Positions 54,984 to 63,668 of a stretch of DNA of 64,000 nucleotides are shown in pieces. The translations under genes and the position numbers were made by a program. Source of the DNA: JBFXAF01 sp050184585 (GTDB lineage: Bacteria; Pseudomonadota; Alphaproteobacteria; Rhizobiales; Rhizobiaceae); assembly GCA_050184585.1 (NCBI GenBank), contig JBFXAF010000001.1, forward strand, positions 496,001 to 560,000. Reading direction: 5' to 3'. The first letter of the stretch is position 1, and each line of letters begins with the position of its first letter. The notes under the pieces were generated by a model. That model saw nothing but the letters and a program-made list of their open reading frames with translations. It was not told where the DNA came from and did no database searches.

Positions 54984-55142
54984 GGCAGGTCTCCTGGCTC
55001 GCGGTTCTCCGCCTCTTTCCGCCTTCCCGGGGCTACCCAGTGGCATGAAGGAGCGAGGCTCGCCGCTCACAGTTGCGGGGGCAGCCGCGGCATCGGAGCA
55101 AGCCCCCCACCGCATTCCCTCTTCGTCCCTTGCGGAACACCG
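54984..55142 (-). promoter_or_regulatory. cobalamin (AdoCbl) riboswitch controlling cbtB-cbtA-cobP-cobO
   Basis: On the minus strand the conserved blocks occur in order: AAGAGGGAATGCGGTG (approximately), GCCCCCGCAACTGTGAGCGG with the B12-box core, GCCACTGGG, CCGGGAAGG, and GAGCCAGGAGACCTGCC at the 3' end. The riboswitch normally represses downstream genes when adenosylcobalamin is plentiful. The 52 nt before cbtB leave room to mask its ribosome site. 5' boundary approximate. Confidence 0.93.
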
Positions 55143-55153
55143 CCGACATCGCG

Positions 55154-55181
55154 TTCATAGCGCAATTCGTCCGCTCGGCAA
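55154..55181 (-). promoter_or_regulatory. candidate promoter for the cbtB riboswitch leader
   Basis: On the minus strand TTGCCG (55176-55181) and TATGAA (55154-55159) are 16 nt apart. Transcription would start within a few bases of the riboswitch 5' end. Only the sequence match and position support it. Confidence 0.5.
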
Positions 55182-55198
55182 ACGCCAATTCCGACGCG

Positions 55199-55228
55199 TT
55201 GACACCGTGTTGCGACGCGGCGTAAATG
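55199..55228 (+). promoter_or_regulatory. candidate promoter for the DUF1636-cobW-cobN operon
   Basis: TTGACA (55199-55204), a perfect -35, is followed after 18 nt by TAAATG (55223-55228). The start would fall near 55235, right at the 5' end of the plus-strand riboswitch. Confidence 0.6.
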
Positions 55229-55234
55229 CCCGCG

Positions 55235-55399
55235 ACGGTCCCCGGCCGGCGACGGGCGGGGTAAAAAGGGAATCCGGTGAGGCGCTGCCGAATCCGGAGC
55301 TGTCCCCGCAACTGTGAGCGGTGAGCAAGGGCCGGACGCCACTGGGCGAACCCGGGAAGGCGGCCCGAGGCAATGAACCGCAAGCCAGGAGACCTGCCG
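55235..55399 (+). promoter_or_regulatory. cobalamin (AdoCbl) riboswitch controlling DUF1636-cobW-cobNGHIJ
   Basis: Conserved blocks in order on the + strand: AAAAGGGAATCCGGTG (55264-55279), GTCCCCGCAACTGTGAGCGG (55302-55321), GCCACTGGG, CCCGGGAAGG, and AAGCCAGGAGACCTGCC ending near 55398. It lies 53 nt before the DUF1636 start. Together with the minus-strand riboswitch it fills most of the 520-nt gap between cbtB and DUF1636, which holds no protein gene. 5' boundary approximate. Confidence 0.94.
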
Positions 55400-55451
55400 T
55401 CGACATCTCATTCCAGCGGCCCGGCGGGTGACGTGGGCAGGGGAGCGGCGC

Positions 55452-55877
55452 ATGACCAGCCTCGACGAAGGCGGGCCGGAAGGCATTCCGGTTGAAGGGG
55501 CGAACGGCAGGGACGGGCGCGTAACCATCGTCGTCTGCGATTCGTGCCTCCACCAGGCCTCGCCGGAGACCGCCGAGCGCGGCGGGTCCCTGCTTGCCCG
55601 TGTCGCTGAAGCCGCGGATCCGGAGATCTCCGTCCGGTCGATCGCCTGCCTGGGCAACTGCAAACGACGGCTGAGCGCCGCGCTGCTGCGCGACAATTCT
55701 TGGAGCTACGTGTTCGGAGACCTGACCGAGGAAAGCGCCGCCGACCTGGTCGCCGGCGCTCGACTGTTCGCCGCTTCGCCGGACGCGCTGCTTCCATGGC
55801 GGGGACGTCCGGAGGCACTCAAGCGCGGGCTCGTCGCCCGCATTCCGCCACGCCATCTTCTCGAGGAACCCGCATGA
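55452..55877 (+). CDS. DUF1636 family predicted metal-binding protein
   Basis: A 141-aa protein with a thioredoxin/ferredoxin-like cysteine pattern: CDSC (VVCDSCLHQ) near residue 30 and CLGNCKRR near residue 68. The four cysteines could hold a 2Fe-2S cluster or a metal. Its TGA overlaps the cobW start by 4 bases. The first gene after a B12 riboswitch and next to the metallochaperone cobW, it probably helps cobalt handling or the CobN/CobG steps; this is inference. The start has an AGCGG-type site. Confidence 0.85.
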   Translation: MTSLDEGGPEGIPVEGANGRDGRVTIVVCDSCLHQASPETAERGGSLLARVAEAADPEISVRSIACLGNCKRRLSAALLRDNSWSYVFGDLTEESAADLVAGARLFAASPDALLPWRGRPEALKRGLVARIPPRHLLEEPA

Positions 55878-56911
55878 CCGCCGCCTTTTCCCGTGTCCCC
55901 TGCACCGTCGTCACCGGCTTTCTCGGGGCCGGGAAGACGACGCTGATCCGCAACGTGCTGGAGAATACGAAGGGCAAGCGCCTGGCGATCATCGTCAACG
56001 AGTTCGGCGATGTCGGCATCGACGGCGACATCCTCAAGGGTTGCGGCATCGACGTCTGCCCGGAGGAGAATGTCGTCGAACTCGCCAATGGCTGCATCTG
56101 CTGCACCGTGGCCGACGATTTCGTCCCGGCGCTCGACACCATCCTGGCGCTCGAGCCGAAGGTCGACCACATCCTGATCGAGACCTCGGGCCTGGCGCTG
56201 CCGAAGCCGCTCGTGCAGGCGTTCCAGTGGCCGACGGTCAAGGGCCGCGTGACCGTCGACGGCGTCGTCGCCGTGGTCGACGGCCCCGCGCTCTCGGAAG
56301 GCCGCTTCGCCGCCGACATGGACGCCCTCGCCGCGCAGCGCGCAGCCGATGATTCCCTCGACCACGACGACCCCGTCGAGGAGGTGTTCGAGGATCAGGT
56401 CGCGTGCGCGGACCTGGTCATCATGTCGAAGAGCGACCTGCTGGACGAAGCTTCGGCCGCACGGGCGCATGCGGTGGTCTCCGGTCACCTGTCGCGATCC
56501 GTCAAGATCGTCCCGTCGGCGCATGGGAGCATCGATCCGTCGGTGCTGATGGGCATGGGCCTCGCCGTCGAGGACGATATCGAGAACCGCAAGACCCATC
56601 ATGACGATGAGCTCGACCACGAGCACGACGACTTCGACAGCTTCGTCACGGAGATCGCCGCGACCTCAAGCCCGGAGTCGCTGACGGGTCGGATCGAACG
56701 GGCGGCCGAGGCCGAGGGCGTTCTGCGCGTCAAGGGTTTCGTCGAGGTCGAAGGCAAGCCCATGCGTCTGCTGGTCCAGGGTGTCGGCCCGCGGGTGTCG
56801 CACCACTACGACCGTGCGTGGGCGCCGGGAGAGGAACGGCGCAGCCGTCTCGTCGTCATCGGGCTCAAGGGCCTCGACCGCGCGGCGATCGAGGGCATAC
56901 TGGCCGGCTGA
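55874..56911 (+). CDS. cobW: CobW GTPase (G3E-family metallochaperone)
   Basis: A 345-aa G3E GTPase. The P-loop GFLGAGKT is at residues 15-22, and the metal-binding CxCC motif (GCICC, C74-C76-C77) is intact. NKSD-type MSKSD and a His/Asp-rich stretch (about 236-247: HHDDELDHEHDD) follow, then the CobW C-terminal domain. It is proposed to deliver cobalt to the CobN-CobS-CobT chelatase. It overlaps DUF1636 by 4 nt and is 2 nt from cobN. Confidence 0.95.
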   Translation: MTAAFSRVPCTVVTGFLGAGKTTLIRNVLENTKGKRLAIIVNEFGDVGIDGDILKGCGIDVCPEENVVELANGCICCTVADDFVPALDTILALEPKVDHILIETSGLALPKPLVQAFQWPTVKGRVTVDGVVAVVDGPALSEGRFAADMDALAAQRAADDSLDHDDPVEEVFEDQVACADLVIMSKSDLLDEASAARAHAVVSGHLSRSVKIVPSAHGSIDPSVLMGMGLAVEDDIENRKTHHDDELDHEHDDFDSFVTEIAATSSPESLTGRIERAAEAEGVLRVKGFVEVEGKPMRLLVQGVGPRVSHHYDRAWAPGEERRSRLVVIGLKGLDRAAIEGILAG

Positions 56912-56913
56912 CG

Positions 56914-59900
56914 ATGCACCTGCTCGCCACCAGCTCGGCCTCGATCGACGATCTCGTCGAACCGGTCGATCTGCGTCCTCCGCCTGCCGACCTCGTGGCG
57001 CTGTCGTTCAGCGACAGCGATCTTTCCGCCCTCGCCGCCGCGTGGCGACAGGACGCGGGCGCCCTGCCCTCGGTCGCGCTGACGGCGCTGCGCGAACTGA
57101 GGCACCCGATGTCGGTGGACCTTTGGGCGGAGCGGATCGCCGAGACGGCGAAGGTCGTGCTGGTGCGCATACTCGGCGGCTACGACTGGTGGCCCTATGG
57201 CTGCGAGCGTCTGGCGACGGCGGCCCGCGCGCGGGGGTTCAGGCTGGCGCTCCTGCCGGGCGAATGCCGTGAGCAGGACGACCGGCTGGTGGAGCTGTCG
57301 ACCCTGCCGCGCCAGGAACTCGACGCGTTGCTCGATTTCTTCCGCGAGGGCGGGCCCGACAACATGCGCCGCCTGCTGGCAAGAATGGGAGGGCTCGCGA
57401 CCGGCGCTGCGGTCGACAACGAGCCCGTCGAGGCGCCGCGCGCCGGTTTCTGGAATCCCGCCGGAGGAACGACCGAACGGGCCGAGCCGATCGCCGGCGG
57501 CCGCGCGGTCGTGCCGATCCTGTTTTACCGCTCCATGCTGCTCGCCGCCGATTGCGCGCCGGTCGCGGCGCTGGCGCGAGCGCTCGAGGCAGAGGGCCTG
57601 CACGCGGTTCCGATCTTCGTCGCCAGCCTGAAGGAAAGGGAATCGCTGGCCTTCGTCGAGCGGGCGCTCGCCGAGCTGAAACCGGCGGCGATCGTCACCG
57701 TGACAGCGTTCGCGGCGGCGGGCGAGGCCGGGCAGACGTCCCTGTTCGACCGGGCGGGCGTGCCGGTGTTCCAGGCGATCATCGCGACCACACGACGGGA
57801 GGCCTGGGCCGAAAGCCCGCGCGGCCTGGCATCGGCGGACTTCGCAATGCATGTGGTGCTGCCCGAGGTGGACGGCCGCATCCTTGCCGGCGCGATATCA
57901 TTCAAGGCGGAGAGTGAAGCAGACGCAGCCCTCGGCATTCGCTCGCGCGTCAATGCGCCGGAACCGGACAGGATCGAAGCCGTGGCGAGAAGGGTCGCCG
58001 CCTGGGTCGACCTGGCGCGAACGTCGGCCTCGGAACGCCGCCTGACCATCATCCTGCCGGACTATCCAGGTGCGGATGGCCGGACGGGCTATGCGGTGGG
58101 GCTCGACGTGCCGGAAAGCGTGCTCGCCATGCTCCACGACCTCAAGGTGGCCGGGTATTCGGTGGACGGCATACCCGAAACGGCGCGCGAGCTGCTCGGT
58201 CTGCTCGCGCGGGAAACCCGGCAATTGCCGGCCAGCGCCTACAGGCACGTTTTCGACGCCCTGCCGAGCGTGGTCCGTGACGCCGTGCTTGGCGCATGGG
58301 GCGAGCCGGGGTCGGGTCCAAAGGCCGGCTTCGATTTTCGCGCCGCGCGATTCGGCAACGTCACCGTGGCGCTGGCTCCGGAGCGCGGGCGATCGGCCGA
58401 CCGGCGGAGGGACTATCACGATCCGGCGCTGCCACCGCGTCACGAACTGATCGCCTTCGGCGTCTGGATGCGCGAGGCGGCCGGCAGCCAGGCGATCGTT
58501 CATGTCGGCGCGCATGGCACGCTCGAATGGCTGCCCGGCAAGGCGGTGGCGTTGTCGCAAACCTGCTTTCCGGAGATCGTCACGGGCGGGTTGCCGGTGA
58601 TCTACCCGTTCATCGTCTCGAACCCCGGAGAGGCGGCGCAGGCCAAGCGCCGCATCGCGGCGGTGACGCTCGGCCACCTGCCGCCGCCGATGCTCGCCGG
58701 GCTCGACGAGGATCAGCAGGCGCTGGAGCGGCTGGTCGACGAATTCGCGCAGGCCGACGGCATGGACCGCCGGCGGCGCGAGAGGCTGGCCCGTCTGATC
58801 GTCGAGACCGCCGAACGAACGGGGCTCGGGGCAACGGCCGGCGTTCAGGCCGGCGACGATCCCGACACGGCGCTGAAGACCATCGATGCGTGGCTGTGCG
58901 ACCTCAAGGACCTGTCGATCAAGGACGGGCTGCACATCTTCGGCCGCGCCGAGCCCGAGGCCGATCCGATGCGCGCCGAGAGCGCAGAGCGGGAACGCTC
59001 CGCCCTGCTGGCCGCGCTCGACGGACGCTTCGTGCCGGCAGGCCCGTCCGGCGCCCCGGCGCGGGGCCGCATCGACGTGCTGCCCACCGGGCGCAACCTT
59101 CATACCGCCGATCCACGCACGATGCCGACGCCAACCGCGTTCGATCTCGGCAAGGCGGCGTCCGAGGAGGTGCTGCGCCAGTACGTCCAGGAGCATGGCG
59201 ACTGGCCGCGGTCGCTGGTCATCGACCTGTGGGGCAGCGCCAGCCTGCGCACCGGCGGCGAGGAGATGGCGCAGGGGCTGGCGCTGATGGGCTGCCGTCC
59301 GAAGTGGGATGCGGCGACCGGCCGCGTCACCGGCATCGAGGTCATGCCCGGCGCGACCATAGGCCGTCCGCGCGTCGACGTGACGTTCAGGATATCCGGT
59401 CTCTTCCGCGACATGTTCGGCCCGCAGATCGCCCTGCTCGACGCGGCGGCGAAAGCGGTCGCGGCGCAGGCGGAAGACGACGATCAGAACCCTCTCGCCA
59501 GCGCGGCCCGCGCCGCTGGCGAGGCCCCGCCGCGCGTCTTCGGCTCCTCTCCCGGCACCTACGGGGCCGGTATCGAGGACCTTGTGTCGAGCGGCGACTG
59601 GGAAGCGCGCGAGGAACTCGGCCGCGCCTATCTGGAGGCAGGCTCGCACGCCTATGGCGGGGCCGACGGCGAGGGCCAGCATCGTCCCGGCGCCTTCGGC
59701 CAGCAGGTCGCGGGCGCAGACCTGCTCGTCCACACCGGCGACGACCCCGGCCGCGATCTCCTCGAGGGTTCGGCCGACATGGCCTTCGTCGGCGGCTTTT
59801 CGGCCGCTGTCGCGGCCCTCGGCGGCAAGGCGGACGTGGTGATGCTCGATACGACCGATCCGAAACGGCCGACCGCGCGTTCGGTGGCGCAGGCGGTCGG

Positions 59901-60249
59901 CCGCGTCGTCAGGGCGCGGGCCACCAATCCGCGTTTCATCGACGGCCAGATGCGCCACGGTCCGCGCGGAGTGTCCGAGTTCGCGGAAACCGTCGACCGT
60001 CTGGTCGGCTTCGCCGAGACCACCGCCGCCATTCCGCCGACGCTGATCGAGGCGCTCTATGACACCTACGTCCGCGATCCCAAGGTGCGGGCCTTCATGC
60101 TGCGGGAGAACCCGGACGCCGCGCGCGCCATCGCCCGCAGGCTCGCCGACGCCCGGCGGCGGGGACTGTGGCATCCCTTGCGCAACTCGGTCGATGCCGA
60201 TCTCGCAGCGCTGATCGCCGAGGCCGAGGGCCGGGAGGTCGCGGCATGA
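56914..60249 (+). CDS. cobN: cobaltochelatase large subunit CobN
   Basis: A 1111-aa subunit that inserts cobalt into hydrogenobyrinic acid a,c-diamide together with CobS and CobT, which are not in this window. N-terminal PADLVALSFSDSDL and central HVGAHGTLEWLPGKAVALS, PFIVSNPGEAAQAKRR and SSPGTYGAGIEDL motifs are family hallmarks. The C-terminal RHGPRGVSEFAETVDRLVGFAE is intact. It is about 160 residues shorter than the Pseudomonas denitrificans CobN of about 1275 residues, without sign of a frameshift. The ATG at 56914 gives MHLLATSSASIDDL. The stop overlaps cobG (ATGA). Confidence 0.95.
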   Translation: MHLLATSSASIDDLVEPVDLRPPPADLVALSFSDSDLSALAAAWRQDAGALPSVALTALRELRHPMSVDLWAERIAETAKVVLVRILGGYDWWPYGCERLATAARARGFRLALLPGECREQDDRLVELSTLPRQELDALLDFFREGGPDNMRRLLARMGGLATGAAVDNEPVEAPRAGFWNPAGGTTERAEPIAGGRAVVPILFYRSMLLAADCAPVAALARALEAEGLHAVPIFVASLKERESLAFVERALAELKPAAIVTVTAFAAAGEAGQTSLFDRAGVPVFQAIIATTRREAWAESPRGLASADFAMHVVLPEVDGRILAGAISFKAESEADAALGIRSRVNAPEPDRIEAVARRVAAWVDLARTSASERRLTIILPDYPGADGRTGYAVGLDVPESVLAMLHDLKVAGYSVDGIPETARELLGLLARETRQLPASAYRHVFDALPSVVRDAVLGAWGEPGSGPKAGFDFRAARFGNVTVALAPERGRSADRRRDYHDPALPPRHELIAFGVWMREAAGSQAIVHVGAHGTLEWLPGKAVALSQTCFPEIVTGGLPVIYPFIVSNPGEAAQAKRRIAAVTLGHLPPPMLAGLDEDQQALERLVDEFAQADGMDRRRRERLARLIVETAERTGLGATAGVQAGDDPDTALKTIDAWLCDLKDLSIKDGLHIFGRAEPEADPMRAESAERERSALLAALDGRFVPAGPSGAPARGRIDVLPTGRNLHTADPRTMPTPTAFDLGKAASEEVLRQYVQEHGDWPRSLVIDLWGSASLRTGGEEMAQGLALMGCRPKWDAATGRVTGIEVMPGATIGRPRVDVTFRISGLFRDMFGPQIALLDAAAKAVAAQAEDDDQNPLASAARAAGEAPPRVFGSSPGTYGAGIEDLVSSGDWEAREELGRAYLEAGSHAYGGADGEGQHRPGAFGQQVAGADLLVHTGDDPGRDLLEGSADMAFVGGFSAAVAALGGKADVVMLDTTDPKRPTARSVAQAVGRVVRARATNPRFIDGQMRHGPRGVSEFAETVDRLVGFAETTAAIPPTLIEALYDTYVRDPKVRAFMLRENPDAARAIARRLADARRRGLWHPLRNSVDADLAALIAEAEGREVAA

Positions 60250-61550
60250 ACGCGGTGCGCGGCGCCTGCCCGTCGCTCTCCGAGCCGATGCCATCCGGCG
60301 ACGGGCTGATCGCCCGACTCCATCCAGCAGGCGGCGTCACCCCCGGTCAATTCCGGGCGCTCTGCAATGCCGCCGGCCGGTTCGGCAACGGGCTTATCGA
60401 GGTCACCCAGCGCGGCAATCTCCAGTTCCGGGGGCTCACCAGCGAGTCCGCCCCCGAATTCGCGCATGCGGTAAACAGGCTCGGCATCGCCGCCGAAGAC
60501 GGGCCTCCCATCGACGTCTCCCCCCTTTCCGGCGACGACCCGTCGGAACTGGCCGACGCACGCCCTATCGCCGGGTCGCTGCGCCAGACGTTCGCGCAGA
60601 CAGCGGTCGCACTGGCGCCCAAGGTGTCGGTCGTCATCGACGGCGGCGGCGCGATCGGCCTCGGCGCAAGTCAGGCGGACATACGCCTGGAGGCGATCGC
60701 ACCAGGCCGCTGGCTGCTGTCGGTGGCTGGCGGACGCGCCGAGGCTCGCAGAATCGGATCCGGCACGGCCGAACAGGTGGTCGCGGCCGCATTCGCCCTC
60801 CTGAAGACGATTTCCAGGACAGGTGCGGCGGCGCGCGCGCGCGATCTCGGCGCCACGGCGCTCGCCGAGGCCGCGGTGGGGCTGAAGGGGCCAGGACCCC
60901 TGCCCCTGCGCGAGAATCGAACCGGCATCGGGACCCTACCTCTGCGCAACGGTCTTTTCGCGCGTGGCTTCGGGCTGCCCTTCGGAGCCACCGCGCGCGA
61001 TCTCTCACAAGTCGCCGATTCGGCGGCGGCGCTTGGATGCGAGGAGTTCCGCTTCGCGCCGGCCCGGACGATCCTGGCGATCCTGCCCGCCGGGCAATCC
61101 GACAGACTCGCCCGAGCCTGCCGTGACGTCGGCTTCGTCACCGCCGCCGCCGATCCGCGCTCCCACGTCGCCGCGTGTTCCGGCCGGCCGGCCTGCGCCA
61201 GCGCGCACATCTCCGCGAGGACGCTCGCACCGGCGGTCGCCGATGCCGCACGGGACCTCTTCGACGGCTCCATGACGATCCATCTTTCGGGCTGCGCCAA
61301 GGGCTGCGCCCATCCGGGCCCGGCGGCGCTGACGATAGCAGGCGACGCGAATGGCGCGTCCCTCGTCGTCGGCGGGACGGCCTCCGGCGCCTCGGCGGCG
61401 CATGTGACCGAAGAGAACATCGTCACCGCCATTCAGACCATCGCGACGCGGGTGCGAGAGGCGGCGCGAACCGGGGAAACCGTCGCCGCGACGATCGCCC
61501 GTCTTGGCGCCGGGGCGATCGCAAAGGAAAGGACGCCGACCGCCGCATGA
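60246..61550 (+). CDS. cobG: precorrin-3B synthase
   Basis: A 434-aa member of the nitrite/sulfite reductase ferredoxin family. CobG makes precorrin-3B from precorrin-3A with oxygen, so its presence marks the aerobic pathway. Fe-S ligands fit C-x5-C (C311, C317 in CSGRPAC) and C-x3-C (C350, C354 in CAKGC). The N-terminal half has the paired NirS-like repeats (EVTQRGNLQFRGL). Overlaps cobN and cobH by 4 nt each. Confidence 0.94.
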   Translation: MNAVRGACPSLSEPMPSGDGLIARLHPAGGVTPGQFRALCNAAGRFGNGLIEVTQRGNLQFRGLTSESAPEFAHAVNRLGIAAEDGPPIDVSPLSGDDPSELADARPIAGSLRQTFAQTAVALAPKVSVVIDGGGAIGLGASQADIRLEAIAPGRWLLSVAGGRAEARRIGSGTAEQVVAAAFALLKTISRTGAAARARDLGATALAEAAVGLKGPGPLPLRENRTGIGTLPLRNGLFARGFGLPFGATARDLSQVADSAAALGCEEFRFAPARTILAILPAGQSDRLARACRDVGFVTAAADPRSHVAACSGRPACASAHISARTLAPAVADAARDLFDGSMTIHLSGCAKGCAHPGPAALTIAGDANGASLVVGGTASGASAAHVTEENIVTAIQTIATRVREAARTGETVAATIARLGAGAIAKERTPTAA

Positions 61551-62179
61551 GCGCACAGGACTACATCAAGGACGGCAACGCCATCTATGAGCGCTCCTTC
61601 GCGATCATCCGGGCGGAGGCAGACCTGTCGCGCTTCACGGCGGACGAAGCCGATATCGCCGTGCGCATGATCCACGCGTGCGGCATGGTGGAGGCGGCTT
61701 CGAACTTCGAATTCTCGACCGGCTTCGTCGGCATCGCGCGCGCGGCTCTCGAAGCCGGCGCACCGATCTTCTGTGACGCAGAGATGGTCGCGCAAGGGGT
61801 GACGCGCGCGCGCCTGCCAGCCCGGAACGAGGTCATCTGCACGCTGCGTGATCCGCGCACCGCGTCGCTCGCCGTCAGCATCGGCAACACCCGCTCCGCC
61901 GCTGCGATCGAACTCTGGCGCGACCGACTCGCCAACTCGATCGTTGCGATAGGAAATGCTCCCACTGCATTGTTTTATCTTCTGGAACGCCTGTCCGCTG
62001 GATGGCCGCGACCAGCGGCGATCATCGGCATGCCGGTCGGCTTCGTCGGGGCGGCGGAATCGAAGGACGCCCTGGCATCGAGCGGTACAGACATCCCCTG
62101 GGCCATCGTGAAAGGCCGGCTCGGCGGCAGCGCCATGACGGTGGCGGCCGTCAACGCGCTGGCGAGGCCCGGCCTGTGA
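61547..62179 (+). CDS. cobH: precorrin-8X methylmutase
   Basis: A 210-aa enzyme that moves the methyl group from C11 to C12 to give hydrogenobyrinic acid. Family motifs are visible: YIKDGNAIYERSFAIIR, RMIHACGMVEA (catalytic His) and VGNAPTAL-type AIGNAPTALF near residue 140. GMPVGFVGAAESK closes the domain. ATG overlaps the cobG stop, and its own TGA overlaps the GTG of cobI. Confidence 0.95.
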   Translation: MSAQDYIKDGNAIYERSFAIIRAEADLSRFTADEADIAVRMIHACGMVEAASNFEFSTGFVGIARAALEAGAPIFCDAEMVAQGVTRARLPARNEVICTLRDPRTASLAVSIGNTRSAAAIELWRDRLANSIVAIGNAPTALFYLLERLSAGWPRPAAIIGMPVGFVGAAESKDALASSGTDIPWAIVKGRLGGSAMTVAAVNALARPGL

Positions 62180-62907
62180 CGACGACCGGCACGCTCTACG
62201 GCGTCGGCACGGGGCCAGGAGACCCGGAACTGCTGACGCTCAAGGCCGCGCGCATCCTGGCGGCAGTGGATGTGGTCGCCCACTTCGCCAAGCGCGGGCG
62301 CGCCGGCAACGCGCAGGCGATCGTCGCCGGACGTCTCAAGGACGGGGCGACGCTGCTGCCCCTGCTCTATCCGGTGACCACCGAGATCGACAAGGACCAT
62401 GACGAGTACCGTGGCGCCATCGCCGACTTCTTCGACGCATCGGCCGAACTGGTCGCCGGTCATCTGGCGCGTGGCAGCGATGTCGCGGTGCTGTCGGAGG
62501 GCGACCCGCTCTTCTACGGCTCCTACATGCACCTGCATGTGCGGCTGGCCGGACGTTTCCCGACGGAGGTCGTTCCGGGCGTGACCGCGATGTCCGGCTG
62601 CTGGTCGCTGGCCGGCGCGCCGATCACCCAGGGCGACGACGTGCTGGCCGTGCTTCCGGGCACGCTCTCGGCGGCGGCGCTGACGCGCCGCTTCGAAGAC
62701 GCGGACGCGGCGGTGGTCATGAAGGTCGGACGCAACCTGGCCAAGATACGCGCCGCGCTCAGCGCGGCCGGGCGCCTGGATCGCGCGATCTATGTCGAGC
62801 GCGGCACCATGGCGGACGGACGGTCGATGCGGCTCGCCGACAAGACGGACGACGAGGCGCCGTACTTCTCCATCGTGCTCGTGCCGGGGTGGAGCGCGCG
62901 GTCATGA
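62176..62907 (+). CDS. cobI: precorrin-2 C20-methyltransferase
   Basis: A 243-aa SAM methyltransferase that adds the C20 methyl to precorrin-2, committing the pathway to corrin. N-terminal GVGTGPGDPELLTLKA, central VLSEGDPLFYGSYMHLH and VPGVTAMSGC motifs are present. The start is a GTG in a GTGA overlap with cobH; no ATG is in frame nearby. The stop overlaps cobJ by 4 nt. Confidence 0.95.
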   Translation: MTTTGTLYGVGTGPGDPELLTLKAARILAAVDVVAHFAKRGRAGNAQAIVAGRLKDGATLLPLLYPVTTEIDKDHDEYRGAIADFFDASAELVAGHLARGSDVAVLSEGDPLFYGSYMHLHVRLAGRFPTEVVPGVTAMSGCWSLAGAPITQGDDVLAVLPGTLSAAALTRRFEDADAAVVMKVGRNLAKIRAALSAAGRLDRAIYVERGTMADGRSMRLADKTDDEAPYFSIVLVPGWSARS

Positions 62908-63668
62908 CCGGCAGCCTGACGGTGATCGGCACCGGTCCGGGCGCGCCGGGGCAGATGACGCCGGAAGCCGCGCTCGCGGCGACCGGCGCTGACGAATTCT
63001 TCGGCTACGGCCCCTATCTCGACCGCCTCGAGCTACGGCCCGACCAGACACGCGTCGCCTCGGACAATCGCGAGGAACTGGCCCGGGCGCGTTCGGCGCT
63101 GGAGCGCGCGGCGCGCGGCGTGCGGGTGGCGGTCGTGTCCGGCGGCGATCCCGGCGTCTTCGCCATGGCGGCGGCGGTGTGCGAGGCCGTCGAGGCGGGA
63201 CCGGCGGCCTGGCGGGACATCGAAATCACCGTCGTGCCGGGCGTGACAGCCATGCTCGCCGTCGCGGCGAAAGCCGGAGCGCCGCTCGGGCACGACTTCT
63301 GCGCCATCTCGCTGTCGGACAACCTCAAGCCCTGGGCGACAATCGAACGGCGGCTGGAGGCCGTGGCGCGGGCTGGATTCGTCGTCGCGCTCTACAATCC
63401 CGTGAGCAAGGCCCGGCCGTGGCAGCTCGGTTCCGCGTTCGAGCTGTTGCGCGGCGTGCTGCCGGACACGACGCCGGTGATCTTCGGCAGGGCCGCGGGC
63501 CGCCCGGACGAACGCATCACCGTGGCCACGCTGGGGAAGGCCGACCCCGGCGTCGCAGACATGGCGACCTGCGTCATCGTCGGCTCGCCGGAGACCAGGA
63601 TCATCGCGCGCAACGGCCGCGCGTCGCTGGTCTACACGCCGCGCTTTTCCGCCGAGGCCAAGCGGTGA
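62904..63668 (+). CDS. cobJ: precorrin-3B C17-methyltransferase
   Basis: A 254-aa SAM methyltransferase, the ring-contraction step of the pathway. GTGPGAPGQMTPEAA, FFGYGPYLDRL, VSGGDPGVFAMAAAV and ALYNPVSKARPWQL are typical CobJ motifs. The ATG at 62904 overlaps the cobI stop. The last 37 nt overlap the convergent cobK. Confidence 0.95.
   Translation: MTGSLTVIGTGPGAPGQMTPEAALAATGADEFFGYGPYLDRLELRPDQTRVASDNREELARARSALERAARGVRVAVVSGGDPGVFAMAAAVCEAVEAGPAAWRDIEITVVPGVTAMLAVAAKAGAPLGHDFCAISLSDNLKPWATIERRLEAVARAGFVVALYNPVSKARPWQLGSAFELLRGVLPDTTPVIFGRAAGRPDERITVATLGKADPGVADMATCVIVGSPETRIIARNGRASLVYTPRFSAEAKR

Noticed and set aside
57898..60294. 798-codon minus-strand open frame opposite cobN
   Set aside because: Same GC-skewed antisense effect; cobN on the + strand has unmistakable family motifs.
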